NCBI GenBank assembly: GCA_029945375.1
Contig: CM057062.1
Coordinates: forward strand, 1,674,001 to 1,738,000
DNA: 64,000 nucleotides
Direction: 5' to 3'
Source of the DNA: Agaricus subrufescens
Taxonomy: Eukaryota; Basidiomycota; Agaricomycetes; Agaricales; Agaricaceae
This document shows, in pieces, positions 23,942 through 35,885 of this stretch (positions are counted from its first letter, which is position 1; each line of letters begins with the position of its first letter). The position numbers and the translations under genes were made by a program. The notes beneath the pieces were generated by a model. The model made no database searches, was not told the origin of the DNA, and saw only the letters and a list, made by a program, of their open reading frames with translations.

Positions 23942-25179
23942 GGTGGAGGGGTAAGAAGAGCAGCAGGACAGAGGAGCTGAATATATGTCGTACCACTGCC
24001 ATTCCCTCTTTTGGCTCCGTCGCCACGTGCTGGCTATTAATAAAGTTATTCCAGTCGGACTTGCTGTGGGCATCCTCTTGTCTGCTGACTTTCTTGCCAT
24101 ACAGTGCCTCAAATCTTTCAAACCAACATCACGCACCCGCATTCTGATGAGACATTAATTACACCCTCCCATGCTATTGGCAAACAGCTTACCGCCTCGC
24201 CGGGTCGCCGAGTCCAACGAAATACAGATCGGTTAAGCAATCAACTGCGGTTGAAAAGTATCTCCCACCACGATTGGCTCCATGCCTAGCCGAGTACCAG
24301 CGCGATTAGGAGGAGATAGGAAAAGACAGGGCCATTCTCCGAGTTGACCCTCCGATATCCATACCCCTTTCATCGAAGCGGATTACCAGTACTCCCTAGA
24401 GATCTTTTTTGCTGTGTAAAAGTTGCATTCTCACCTCATATCCTTGACTTGGTCGGATCTCTGAAACGTTACTACTTTTGATACGCCATACTTGCTCATG
24501 ATCACTTGTCATTGCCGTCTGCCTTTGTTCCCCTCTATTTTAGTCCCCCTGGGGCCGTTGCTGTGACTCGACTACTAACTACCCATGCAGACGTTATTGG
24601 GTTTGCATTTAGAATTACATCATCTGTCGACAACAAGAAGTCGATTGGCTTATAAGCTTTCTTAGGAGGGTGTGTTAAGCAGACCGCCTAGTTGTTTCTC
24701 AGAACTCTGTCGTCGTCATTTGACCCGGGCTATGTTAAGAACATGAATATCCACTCTTGTCTATATACGAACTGCACTATTTGCGGTTTGTGATAATAGT
24801 TTTCAAGCCGACGTTTATTCCCGAAATTAACAATAATCAGCTTAAAGACCAAAGAATTCTAAAACTTAATCATTACATCCCAATAGTCACTGCAACATAA
24901 AAAAAAGGATAAAAGAAGAAACTCGAAGTAGAAGAAAAACTGAAATTGCGGTGAGAGATAAGATAGAATACAAAGCTTGAAAACATACTGCGAATGTAAC
25001 TTAAGTGCAAGTACTGATGAAGAAACTGACAAGGGGGAGGGGGGCGTGCCAAACTAGTAGAAGAGGTTTATGCTCCAAAGGTAATCGAACCGAAGCTGAC
25101 AAGTCAGGGTGGGTAACGGGTAGGTTATCAAAGGATACAAAGGTAAAGACAAAGGGACAACCGGGTGAAAATCGCCTCA
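23942..25179. other. Intergenic region between GH5 and EPL1
   Basis: About 1.24 kb holding the GH5 promoter (minus strand, just above 23,941) and the EPL1 3' flank (A-rich near 24,900-24,960). No gene or repeat could be supported. Confidence 0.6.
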
Positions 25180-28100
25180 TTAGTATCCGATCTGTGATCC
25201 CCCCACAGCTTGCTGTTGTTGGACCGACGGAGAAGCCATTGTCATGGTGGGTGTAATTGGCAGGCGCGGTGGTGATTGCGACTGTGCTATGTGTGGTATC
25301 GGTGAAGGAGTATGCTGCGGCATGGGTGACATCCCGTTAGACGAGATACGCATGGCGGTACGTGTTCCATTTGTCGGTGGCGTAGCGGTAACGTGGTTGT
25401 TTGGTGGCGGACTGGACTGAACCCCATTTACTCCGTTGACACCATTGATAGTATTGACACCCTCCATCCCATTCACCACCGACGTCGGCCGTTGAAGAGA
25501 ATTTGGCCATTGCATCTGTCGGGCGGGGTTCACCTTCAAACCAGCATTCGCATTAAGCTGAAGGCCATTGGTGGTTGTACCGGCTAAGACTGGCACGTAA
25601 CTCATTCGTTGCAACTGGCTCTGAAGAGCGGCAAAATCGGTCGTTTGTGGAAGATGCGATAAATTCGCAAAGGCAGTCTTCAACGTCGATTGATTTGACA
25701 TCTGAGCATAGGCCGCAGGTGACAGACCCGCTGTAGAGTAATTATTTGGAACATGGAACCCGTTGACCGATACATTAACCCCTTGCGCCTGAGATTTTGG
25801 GCGAGCAGGAGAGGCATTGGTGGAAGCAGAATCCGTACTTTGCGTCGAATCCGTCTGTTGTACAAGAGTACCATTGGCCAAAGCTGAGGGTGGATGGACC
25901 TCAGTTTTGACCACATCAACGTGCGGCATAGAAATGGCTGGACGACTGGCAACACCGTTGGCAGAGTTTGGAGAATGCTGTGGGACAGGGACGGGTTGCG
26001 GTGGGGATGTGTGTGCAATCGAGACTGAGGACTGTAAACCATTCGTACCATTACGCATCCCGCCATTCGATGATATCCGTAGTTGAGGTAAAGCATTTGG
26101 CGGGGGCATCTTCTTAAGCTGCTGCTGGATGGCGGGCGTAATATTGGAAAGCCCTGGGAGTTGGGATGGTCCGGCTTGAGCAGGCGCCGCCTGTGTAAGG
26201 AACTGGGAGAGGGCGGGATAGAACGAATGTATTTTACCATTTGCATCGCGACGCTGGATGGAAGGTGGTAAACCAAGACGGAACGGTGCGAACATAAGTT
26301 GACGACCATCAGTTGTGACTACAGGTATGGCATTGTCCGTCACCAAGGCTAGTTGGTCTGTGTCCGCAAGAAGGGTCATAGTGTGGCGCAAGTACCTGAG
26401 AGGCTATCAGCAAAGAAACTTGCGGGTGAGGAAAAAGAAGTACTTAGTCTGGTATTCGTCGACGAGTACCCGGTCCTGTTCATCTTGACCTTGAGGACCA
26501 AACGAAAGAGCATCATCCTGGTCATATCTCCATTGTTCTTCGAGACGCTGCTGTCTTTCAGCCTCTTTGTCTACATCCATCTTGACTTCGTCCGCTCCAA
26601 TGTCTCTTTTGAGGCGCCCAGGCAGGCGAGATACAAAATCACGGCGATCAAGTAACCGTCGACCACCTCGACCAACGCGTAAACGAACAGATCGTGTTTG
26701 CCTTGGAGGCAGGTCGTCATCAAGACTATCAGTTGGAGGCCATGAAGGTGCATCTGGAGGCGGGATATACTTGAACAGTCTCGAAGGGTGAGGAACCGAA
26801 GCTTGCTGGTAAGCGCTCTTTTCACCAGGTCAAGACGTGTGGATAAGAAAGGATAACCAAGACTTACATCGATTTGATCCTCCCAGTGATGATCTTGTTC
26901 CTTCTGGCGAGCAAGGGTGGCTTCAATTTGTTCTCGAATGGCATTGATACGTTCCTTCGGCCGGAGAATAGTCTCTTGCCTGGGAGTCGATACAGTGGAG
27001 TTCTGGGTAGGAATCCTAAGGCCAGGGATGCGACTAGAAAATCTGTTTGAGAAGGCATAACTCGATAAAAAAGCCGGACCACGTACGTAGGGGGCTCAGG
27101 TTTTTTGACTGGTCGTTCTTTGTCCACAAGTATCTCTTCGTCTGACTTGTCGCTGAATGTAGCGGGATGAACGCGCTTGAGGTCAACCAAACCTAGACGT
27201 TTCTCCCAAACCTCCCGAGCTTGCTGTGCAAATTCTTTTTTGATATTTTCGCGACTGAGAATTAATTTGGCAAGTTCCAGTGGGTACAAGAGCTCGGCCT
27301 GCAGCCGTGCGAGCTTGTCAGACGATGTAACCTGTGATGCGCGAGTCTTGCGGACAGCTTTGATCTCGCGTCGTCGGAAACAAATATAAGACTCGTTCAG
27401 GGTATCAGATTCGTCGCCGTTAAGGGCAGGTATGATCCGATGACAGTGTCGTTCGACACGCCGCTCCTTCCAATACGGATAAACAGTTCGTGCTATCCGA
27501 AGTAGTTGAGGAGGCTTGGGGACCCAGGAAGGTACGGCAAAGGCGGCGAATATTGATGCAGGTAGATCATTCGAAAACGTATCTTGATAGTCTGAGAACG
27601 CCGGAAATGACATTCCATTCTCCCAACCCTATAGGTAGCCGTCAAAGGCTATCAATGCACGGAGAGTAAATGTGACCTACATGATGTAAAAATTCGTATT
27701 TCTCACTCGTAATCTTCTCGTATAAGCCCATCACGAGTTCAAACTCGTCTTCTGAGATAGCTACTGGTTGCGAGACATCAGGCTCCTTCCCCTTTGCTTT
27801 GGCGCTGCGGGCAGATGTTCGGGTGCCAGACACAGAAACAGCGCCCTGGATACTTGTTCCTTCACCTCTTGCTTCTTCGTTGTTCTTGTCCAGCCACTCC
27901 TTGTCGCGCTCGTCCATATAGTAGGTGTAACCACCGGCCAGACCATCTACGACAGACTCCTCGACGGACAAGGACGTGCAGATATAGGTCGCAGGATCTT
28001 TCCATTTATTGGCAGGATAATATTCTTCGTAATTATTGACGACCCCAGTGGAATCCGGTGTTGGGATGTAAGCGGTCTGTGCGGGCTTTTCGTGGGTGCC

Positions 28101-28462
28101 CTTTGTGGCCCGGCTGACGGCTGAGCTAGCCCGGTGAGCCGCAGAGAGAACTTGTTGGAGATGGTGTTCCTGATTTTAAAAGTCACGGGATTAGATTAGT
28201 CAGCTGGACCGCGGAACGCACAGCCACGACAATTGCTGACGTGGCACGGCGGAGGGGCAAGAGGGGAGCGCAGACTCACGTTGGCATCCTCTGCGTCGAC
28301 ACCAGCGACGAGGTTGGTAAGGCGGTGCTTCTCCTCGTCTTCGTCAGGGATGAGGAGAGCGTCCGCGTCGAGATTGCCATGGTGGATCTTGAGGCGAGTT
28401 TTGTTGGTAACCCGGTTGCGATTCCTGAGGGTCGAGGCACCCGGAAGGTGGTTGCGGGGCAT
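25180..28462 (-). CDS. EPL1: Enhancer of polycomb-like protein EPL1 (NuA4 subunit)
   Basis: Scaffold subunit of the NuA4 histone acetyltransferase and the piccolo core (with Esa1 and Yng2), acetylating H4/H2A in the nucleus. It has 985 aa in six minus-strand exons: 28462-28280, 28169-27681, 27628-27087, 27033-26868, 26805-26444 and 26395-25180; phases agree at every junction. The EPcA domain runs from the N-terminus (RNRNRVTNKTRLKIHHGN) through YIPTPDSTGVV, SEDEFELVMGLYEKIT and DLPASIFAAFAVP, to YPYWKERRVER and YICFRRREIKAVRKTR. A basic stretch (RSVRLRVGRGGRRLLDRRDF) and a Gln/Asn/Ser/Pro-rich disordered C-terminus follow. Length and domain order match fungal EPL1. The initiating ATG is the first in the conserved frame. 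Confidence 0.95.
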
Positions 28463-29636
28463 ATCATGGAGAGCACAGAGGCAGAAAAAGGGATTATTTC
28501 AAACGGGAGCGGGGACGGAGAAAATTGTGATGTTGCTGCCCTTGTTGTCGTCGGCAACTGGCCAGTGCGTCGGTTTTGCGCCGAAAAGCACTTTCGGCCC
28601 GGATGACTTCTGATCAAAAAAGGTGTTGTTTATAACGTAAACAACATCCCCAAAAATCGTGGGAATTTCGAAGATGTTGTCTGATGGGCAAGTTAACTAC
28701 AGAGGATCTACAAACCATTATAAGAGTATATTTCTTAGTGTCTCCGACAAGGTCTGTGGGTGAAAATGAGCACCGTGTAGTGGTGGTAGGACAAAACATG
28801 CGCACCTTTGATTGACGATGGACGAAGTTAGTCGAGACGGGGAACTGAATGTGAGAATGCGTCCTCGGAATTCAGCATCTCATTTCATCAGTAGTCCCCC
28901 ATCTGGAATTCGTCTGAGGAGAGCCACAACAGCTTCATCAGGTGGCAGTCCAACGGCGTGATCGGAATGCGGGTGGTATATACCCGTCAAGGGTATTGGA
29001 AGGGATTTCCACTCCATCATCGTTCAGATACATCGTAAGCCGAGCACGTTACGACCGCAGTGGACCAGTAGAGATCCCATTGACGGCCCGAGCAGGAGAG
29101 GAACACAAGGGGAACGAACACACCATGGCAGGACAGGCACAAATTCTAAAAGTTCCCCCGTATTAGAGCTCCCCCGTATGAGAGCTGACAACGAGCTAGA
29201 TGGTGGAAGCATCTTCACACCACCGCCAGCTATGGGGTTTGGCAGCTAACACCGGTAAGCCAGACTGAGATTCATCGAGAACAGAGTGCGGGATTGGGTC
29301 ATCCCGTGTGCTCGCATGGTCATAAAGCTCACAGAGCATTCCCTGCTGATAGATAGGGATATGGAGGTACAGTGAGGGCAAACCAGAGGCATGGACACAA
29401 GACAGCAATGTCGAGTGCTGGGGAGCGGTGAATGTACAAGCAAGGAGACGATGGAGCGAGGTTCAGCCACCAAACCACGTGCTTCCAATTATAGTGATTC
29501 GGCAAATGCCGTAACAGTAATGTGCCACGAAATGCGAGAGTGATCAAAACAGTAGATTTAACTAAATTTTATAATGTACAAGCGAGGGCTGGCAGGTCCA
29601 AAGCCAGTGGAAAGGACAAATCTCTCGAATAGACCG
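28463..29636. other. Intergenic region between EPL1 and the SDR gene
   Basis: About 1.17 kb: EPL1 upstream DNA and SDR 3' flank, both on the minus strand. Open frames of up to about 80 codons lack family features or plausible splice partners. No RNA gene or repeat was recognised. Confidence 0.6.
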
Positions 29637-30863
29637 TTAGAATGCTGAGGGAGTCCATCCACCATCCGCTACAACAATCTTTCGTTTACCGTTTTCATGT
29701 CAGACATGTACAAGTAGTAGTTGTTCGAGTACCTACTTTGTTTGTCATATATGCATTCACCACAAACAACTCCACGATAGAGGAAACCTCTTCAGGGAGC
29801 CCAAATCGACCAATCGGGATTCGTTTCTAGAGTACAGATATTGAGAATAAACTCTCTATTAGTGAGATTCAACACACTCTTAATTCTTCGGATGGATTAG
29901 ACATCATATTAGTCCCTACGGAGACATAAAGACAACGTTAAATTGAAGCTGCCTAGTACATTGAAAATGTGCGGGGCTTCATACCTATAACAAGCGCGGG
30001 TGCAACAGCATTGCAAGTCTTCATGTTCAGTTAGTAATGCTTATGGTGAATCATAGAAATATACTGGAAAGATGCTCACTATTCCATCCTTGGCATAACG
30101 GTTGGAAATCCAGTGAAGGAGCCCATGCATAGCTGACTTGGACGACGCATAATGAGGGCCTACTACTCCACCAGTACCTGTAACCACGGTTAGCTGCGCA
30201 AAAACATCAAAGGACAATCCTTACCGGCGGCGACGCTGAGATCACAGTCCTGTAAATATAGATGAAACAGACTTCCACTCATCATCTTACCTTGAGTTGA
30301 ATACAATGCGACCCCATTTGTTGTTTTCCATACTGGGCAAGCATAACTGCGTTAACTGCCAATTTTCCAAGTCAGTAACGTTAACTTCGGTCCTTAGCTT
30401 ACGATCATCACCCACCAAATATGCGGTACCTGTATTTGTTCTCCACGTTTCTTCGAAGGTCTCGACACTGACGTCCTGGATATTTCCGTGGGGACCGATC
30501 ATACCATTAAGAACACCAGAATTGTTGAAAAGAATATCTGGGTTTCCGAGGGTGTCGACTACTTCTGTGTGTAATTTTCGCACATTATCATAATTTGAAA
30601 GATCTGCCTGAAACGCAGAGGCGCCTACGCCTAATTTTCGCAAGTCTACGACCAGTTCTTTCGCCTTGAGTTCGGCCGTGTGGAAATGGACGGCAATGTG
30701 GCACCCGTGCCTGGCTAAGGCTAGCGCAGTAGCATACCCAATGCCTCCTCTATTTTATAATGAATTCAGTGGCAATAATAGCAAGATAGGGTAAGTGGGC
30801 ATACGTGCAGCCAGTGATAAGCGCAAGCTTTCCATTGATAGTGTTCGAATTCTCCAGTGACAT
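29637..30863 (-). CDS. Short-chain dehydrogenase/reductase (FabG-like)
   Basis: Classical SDR, probably NADP-dependent, substrate unknown. It has 256 aa in nine minus-strand exons: 30863-30805, 30749-30416, 30355-30291, 30235-30225 (11 nt), 30177-30080, 30018-29985, 29915-29878, 29826-29737 and 29678-29637. The Rossmann motif is TGCTGGIGYATALA, so the usual TGxxxGxG pattern is rebuilt over intron 1. ILFNNSG, a serine before AAGTGG, the catalytic YASSK and the C-terminal IPIGRFGLPEEV and DGGWTPSA complete the fold. Intron 2 (60 nt) has no in-frame stop, so its retention would insert 20 residues. The 11-nt exon is required to keep frame between NSS and AAG. The gene is divergent from the AzgA permease, sharing about 0.9 kb upstream. 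Confidence 0.86.
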
Positions 30864-31765
30864 GACTTTGTTCAATGGTGGGCAGGCCAATGGGGTAGTA
30901 ATTGACAAAGATAACGCTTCCTGTACCCTAGAAGACACAATATCACGGGAACCCCCCCGCCTAGAGTTCTTAGTCCGGAGTATATAAGGGAGTCAGTTGA
31001 GGCACCAATCTCATATGATACCTTTGGCATTTATCACACAGCTTATCCAGAAAGCGAGAACATAAATATATAAATGGTAACGAAGGCGTGGTAACAGGTA
31101 CGCACAGTAGATAGTCTGTGTAAACATCTGTCGGCCTGATAGCTCTGTGAGTATCCATACGGTTAAACTCAAGGCTTTAGTTCATGCGTCAGCTGTTCGA
31201 GCCTACTTGAGGCTTACCGTTGTAGTCGTAACTCGGAACAAGTCCATTCTGCATGGCTTCTTCCCCCTTGTTGGCTATTCATGTGGACTAACCATCAGCC
31301 CCACCTGTCAGTTTATTATAGATCCACGGAGTTGCGAGCCGCATTTATTTGTGCTTGTTGTATAGGATTAAGAATAAGTATGTTTCTTAGTCATCCCTGG
31401 AAAGTATTTATTTTTCGACGATAAGGCGGTGTAATCATCCAATCAAATTTGGGCGGGGCTCAACATCCTCCCGGTTTGAGTTGGGAACAAACCTAGCCTC
31501 TTCCATTCCTGATTCTAAAAATTCAATCAAGTTCTGACGCCAGGATTATAAGGTTGGTTAGCAAATGGTTCGACCGCAGTGCGATCCAGGCCAGGGAAGT
31601 AATGCGGGACGATAGACCGGATGACAACATTACGTAGATATAGCAACTCGTATATCCTGGAAGGTGGTAAAATTTTTGTATATATATCTCTGGATATCGG
31701 CGGGTCGTTATCAGACGACTGGCTAGCCCGCCCCCTTCCGCTGCTCTTTTTCCTCTGCCCCTGCC
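30864..31765. promoter_or_regulatory. Shared upstream region of divergent SDR and AzgA genes
   Basis: About 900 bp between two divergent start codons. It must contain both promoters. AT-rich tracts are present near 31,060 and 31,670-31,690 (TATATATAT-like), but no specific factor site can be assigned by eye. Confidence 0.5.
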
Positions 31766-34285
31766 ATGCCCACGTTAATATCCAACCTCAACGATGCGGT
31801 AACATGATTATACTCTATCTCAATGAAATCACCACATTAAACCCCGGCCGATTTCAGATTGCGCGGTCGTTTGTTGGAAGATGGTTTTTGCTCGATGGGT
31901 GCGGGAAGCCAAAGCAGCGTGTCGGTTCGCGCTTTACAGTGCGTTGGGCCCTACCCTACGCTATACTTCGTTGCTTACTCGACCCTTTATATAGACAGAG
32001 CTCCGCGCTGGCCTAACGACATGGGTGGGCCCTCTATTCATATCGTGATTGCTTTTCTCGTTAATCAAAAGCACGCCCACCCAGGCGGCTATGGCTTATA
32101 TTGTAAATCTTGTCATTCAACTCTATCACTCGTTGGTCTTACTATCATTGGTAGATTTCTGTCAACGCCGCAATCATTGCTGATACTGGCGGGACCTGCG
32201 TTTGCACACGGGATGACCTCTGTGTCAATGATCCAGCTTATCTTTCGTGTCAGGGTCAGATTCGCCAGGATTTAATCACCACCACCGCTGCCATTTCGGC
32301 ACTCTCCTCGTTTCTAATGGGCCTCCTGGCCAACCTTCCTGTCGGCCTTGCTCCCGGTCTGGGACTGAATGCATATGTGAGAACCTCTAGCAGGATCGGA
32401 TTATTCCGTTTCCATTTGCATATGCTGATGACAGCTCTTCGCTTAGTTCTCCTACTCTATTGTTGGATTCCACGGGTCCGGAACCGTTTCATACCGTGAG
32501 GCACTGGCAGCCGTTTTTTTGGAAGGGTACGCTTTTTCAAATGTCGCTAGCACCCTGTTGAAGTTATTCCTAGATGGCTCTTTGTGATTCTTTCCTTACT
32601 GGGCCTTCGTCAATGGCTTGTACGAATCATGCCGCAATCTCTTGTACTTGCGGTTGGAGCGGGAATTGGCCTCTTCATTGCGTAAGTGCTATTTTTGTGG
32701 TTTGTCAGCTATTTTTATCTCCAATGTTAGTTTCATCGGTCTCTGTGAGTTTTCGTACGTAACTGGCGTTTGCTGATCAAGGTACCAACACTGGATATCC
32801 ATATAGCGGGCTCTGGTTTGGGAGTTATCGGAGGTAACACAACCAATTTTGTTGGGCTTGGTGGATGCACACCAGACAGTGAGTCACTCCAGATTTTTTT
32901 CAAATTCATGGATAAAAATATTAACCGTGATTCATAGATTACATCAGTGCTGATTTGGTGGGTTATTGCAAGACTGGAGTCCTTCGTAGCCCGACAATGT
33001 GGCTTGGGATATTTGTCGGAGGGTATGTTACTTATTCTGTCCAAAAAAGGCTGCTAACTCCGCCTGTTGCTAGTATATTCACGGTTCTGATGATGATGTA
33101 CCGCGTGCGAGGCGCTATCCTTCTGGGCATCCTTTTAGTTTCTATCATTTCTTGGCCCCGCCCGACCCCAGTCACATATTTTCCTCATGATGACCTAGGC
33201 GACCAAAGGTTTGATTTCTTCAAAAAGGTCGTGACTTTCCACCCTCTACAACAAATAGGTAATGCGATTGACGTGAGTGGTTATTTTTGGTCTTGTAAAC
33301 ACCATCATCCTCTGACATTGCGGTGATTTAGTACTCTTACGGAAATGGCCGCGTCTGGTATGCTCTTATCACATTCCTTTATGTTGATATACTCGGTGCG
33401 TTTGATTCACCGGGTATTGAACCTCCCGACTAAGTTGTATGCCACAGATACCACCGGCACCCTCTACTCGATGGCCAAATTCGCTGGCCTACGCGACCCT
33501 GTAACGCTCGACTTTGAGAATTCCACTATTGCATATTGTGTAGATGCTTTCAGCATCAGTATGGGTGCCCTTATGGGAACGAGTCCGGTCACGGCATTCG
33601 TAGAGAGTGCAACCGGCATCAGTGGTATGTAGGCTCACTACCCTCAAACGAGATAATTTCTTTGACACAGAACGTAGAGGGAGGAAAGACTGGCCTCACA
33701 GCCATCTTCACTGGACTCGCTTTCTTCGTCTCGATCTTTTTCTCGCCTATATTTGCTTCTATCCCCCCATGGGCGACGGGTGGTGCCCTCACCATCGTTG
33801 GTACGCTAATGGTCCGAAAGTACGTCTACGCTAGGTTGGAAGGAAAGCACATTCTTATTTATATCACCAGTGTCCTCGAAATAAACTGGGACTATCTCGG
33901 AGATGCCGTCCCAGCCTTCCTCACCCTTATTATGATTCCCTTAACTTACAAGTGCGTTTTGCTCTTTCCAATAACGGAGGTATCCTGATATACAATCTTT
34001 CTCCCTTCTAGCATCGCTTATGGCGTTATCGCTGGCATCATTTCATATATGATCCTCAATGGTGTGCCCCGCCTACTCCGAATAATTTCACGAGGCCGAA
34101 TTCTCCCTCCCAATTACGAAGACTCAGAGCCTTTTGTTATCCCGCCCGGAGGTATCGTGCCACCGTGGGTTCAGAGGTTACTTGGAAGATCAAGGGCGCA
34201 GGATGATACGCTCACCACCACACCGACGGATGAGAAAGAGAGCAATACAACCACTGACCCGATTGCAAGCTCGGACGAAAAGTAG
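31766..34285 (+). CDS. azgA: AzgA-type purine (adenine/guanine/hypoxanthine) permease
   Basis: Proton-linked purine transporter of the AzgA group (NCS2-related) in the plasma membrane, 559 aa in 16 exons: 31766-31798, 31858-31938, 31995-32024, 32085-32102, 32155-32376, 32447-32526, 32574-32681, 32731-32744, 32807-32878, 32938-33022, 33074-33272, 33332-33395, 33448-33624, 33678-33819, 33871-33951 and 34012-34285. All phases fit. Landmarks: [106 protein letters not shown] and [13 protein letters not shown]. Twelve or so hydrophobic segments are visible, and the C-terminal tail is polar. Three exons are very small (30, 18 and 14 nt). The 51-nt intron at 33,820-33,870 is in frame without a stop. 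Confidence 0.92.
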
Positions 34286-34520
34286 CAAAGCGTGTAGTGT
34301 TCAAATCAAGTGTAATTATTATAGTATATTAGAAAACTTGAGTGAGGTGGTTTAACCAGCTACTTAGACCACTTGGCAGATTCCACAAGTTTTAACCTAC
34401 ATTCTAGAATGTGACATTTACAATCTGCTATAAAGAGCCTACACATCTAAGCCACATCATATAGATACATAATACTGTTCATATTAGTATATTGACCGAG
34501 GTCGATGGGCGTTTTTAACT

Positions 34521-35885
34521 TCATTCATCATCCCAATTCATGCATTTCCAATTTCCTCCGTTCACGCTCTCTTCATCCTCCCGAGTTCCCTCAAACCAGA
34601 CCTTTCCCTGGGGTAGTATGATAGTTTTGAGGGTAGGGCATGAAGCGTGCCATATTTTAGCAATCTTCCTTTCGTCAATCTCTGGTCTTGGCCCATCATC
34701 ATGAGGGTCATTGTCACTTCCTAGCGCAGCCATGAAGGTAATATACCTCAACTTCTTGAAACCAACAAGAAACTTTCCCCAATCTAACAGCATCCCGGCT
34801 GTGACTTCGGCCATGAGCACTACAATATGCAAGGCCTCGAGATCTGGAAATCTCGTAGCCAATTCTTGTATTAAGAATGATGGAGCTGTAGGGTCAAACG
34901 ACATGACGCTCAATCTTGCTAGGGGCTTTGAAGTCAAAGAAAGCGCACAAAGGGTCTCCATGGTGTGGGGTGCGAAAAGGGGAATAGACATGTGTGTTAC
35001 AGGCCGAGACGTGATGATATCACGGATGACGGTGGGACCTGCGTGGATAGCATTGAAATGAGATAATTTGGGTAAAGATGTCGGAAGGAGGGTGAATTGA
35101 CTGGACGCTTGTGCTAGATTAGAGGACATGGCAAAGGGGCTGTCAGGAGGAATGATTCCGTTGGGGTGAAAGAGGGTGGTCATAAATGGGAATAGGGGGT
35201 TAGAAGCGTCTGAGTTAATGCCACGAAGAGTAAGTTCCGTGATCTCAGGCTGGGAGTCGAGGAACCGAGCAAGCGGAGGCTTGCAGTGCATCGAGGTTGT
35301 AAAGGAACGCAGTCGGAACACACGGGCAGGTGTGTTTGTGGAGCGTGCTGAGGAGGAAGGAGGGGGTGTAAGAGGAAGGACCCATGTTGGCGAATGCCTT
35401 TTGGGGAGCTCGATGATGAGGGTTGTAAGGTTGACCATTTTCTGTAGTGTCTTCTTGAGCAATAGATAGAATGACTTGGTCAGAAACTCTTTGATCAAGT
35501 TGACTTCGAAGGACTTGACAAGCAACGGTAGCTCGGGATTGCAGTTGAGCGAGATCATGCACTGCAATGTCCGTATCGAATCCATTTCAGTACCAACACT
35601 GTGGTACAGCCGCCTTGTACCGACAAGGTTCAGAGTACTGTTAGCCCGTACGACAATAGTAAGGTCGTTAAAGTTGAGTTGCTGGCAGATGTAGTCGATG
35701 ATTTCGACGGGTAAGACAGGGAAGGTTGTTGCGGGGGCCTTGAACACCCCAAACGCCCTGTCCGGCATCGTGCCGGCAGAGGCCGCCGAGTACCGTTTGT
35801 TTCTCTCCTGCTCGACGTGGGAGATGAGGTCGTCGATCAGCATGCGTGTCCGGGCGAGCCTCTGCGAGTCAGGAAGAGAGGCCAT
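34521..35885 (-). CDS. F-box-like protein with repeat-type C-terminus
   Basis: Probable F-box substrate receptor of an SCF ubiquitin ligase, 454 aa, single exon. After a short coiled N-terminus (residues 1-30, ISHVEQERNKR), the F-box-like helix set reads FPVLPVEIIDYICQQLNFND, then NSTLNLVGTRRLYHSVG. The remainder has leucine-rich segments about 25-30 residues apart (MVNLTTLIIELP, ITELTLRGIN, LSHFNAIHAG, LSVMSFD, LEALHIVV, LRYITF), typical of LRR-like fungal F-box proteins. Such genes are strongly expanded in Agaricomycetes. An upstream ATG at 35,957 would add 24 residues, but the added part looks like leader sequence. The AzgA gene converges on it from the left. A relic of this gene's 5' end lies at about 39.9-40.1 kb. 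Confidence 0.8.
   Translation of the reverse strand: MASLPDSQRLARTRMLIDDLISHVEQERNKRYSAASAGTMPDRAFGVFKAPATTFPVLPVEIIDYICQQLNFNDLTIVVRANSTLNLVGTRRLYHSVGTEMDSIRTLQCMISLNCNPELPLLVKSFEVNLIKEFLTKSFYLLLKKTLQKMVNLTTLIIELPKRHSPTWVLPLTPPPSSSARSTNTPARVFRLRSFTTSMHCKPPLARFLDSQPEITELTLRGINSDASNPLFPFMTTLFHPNGIIPPDSPFAMSSNLAQASSQFTLLPTSLPKLSHFNAIHAGPTVIRDIITSRPVTHMSIPLFAPHTMETLCALSLTSKPLARLSVMSFDPTAPSFLIQELATRFPDLEALHIVVLMAEVTAGMLLDWGKFLVGFKKLRYITFMAALGSDNDPHDDGPRPEIDERKIAKIWHASCPTLKTIILPQGKVWFEGTREDEESVNGGNWKCMNWDDE

Noticed and set aside
25680..26309. 209-codon frame inside EPL1
   Set aside because: Alternative frame of the low-complexity EPL1 tail; the EPL1 frame continues from conserved upstream exons.
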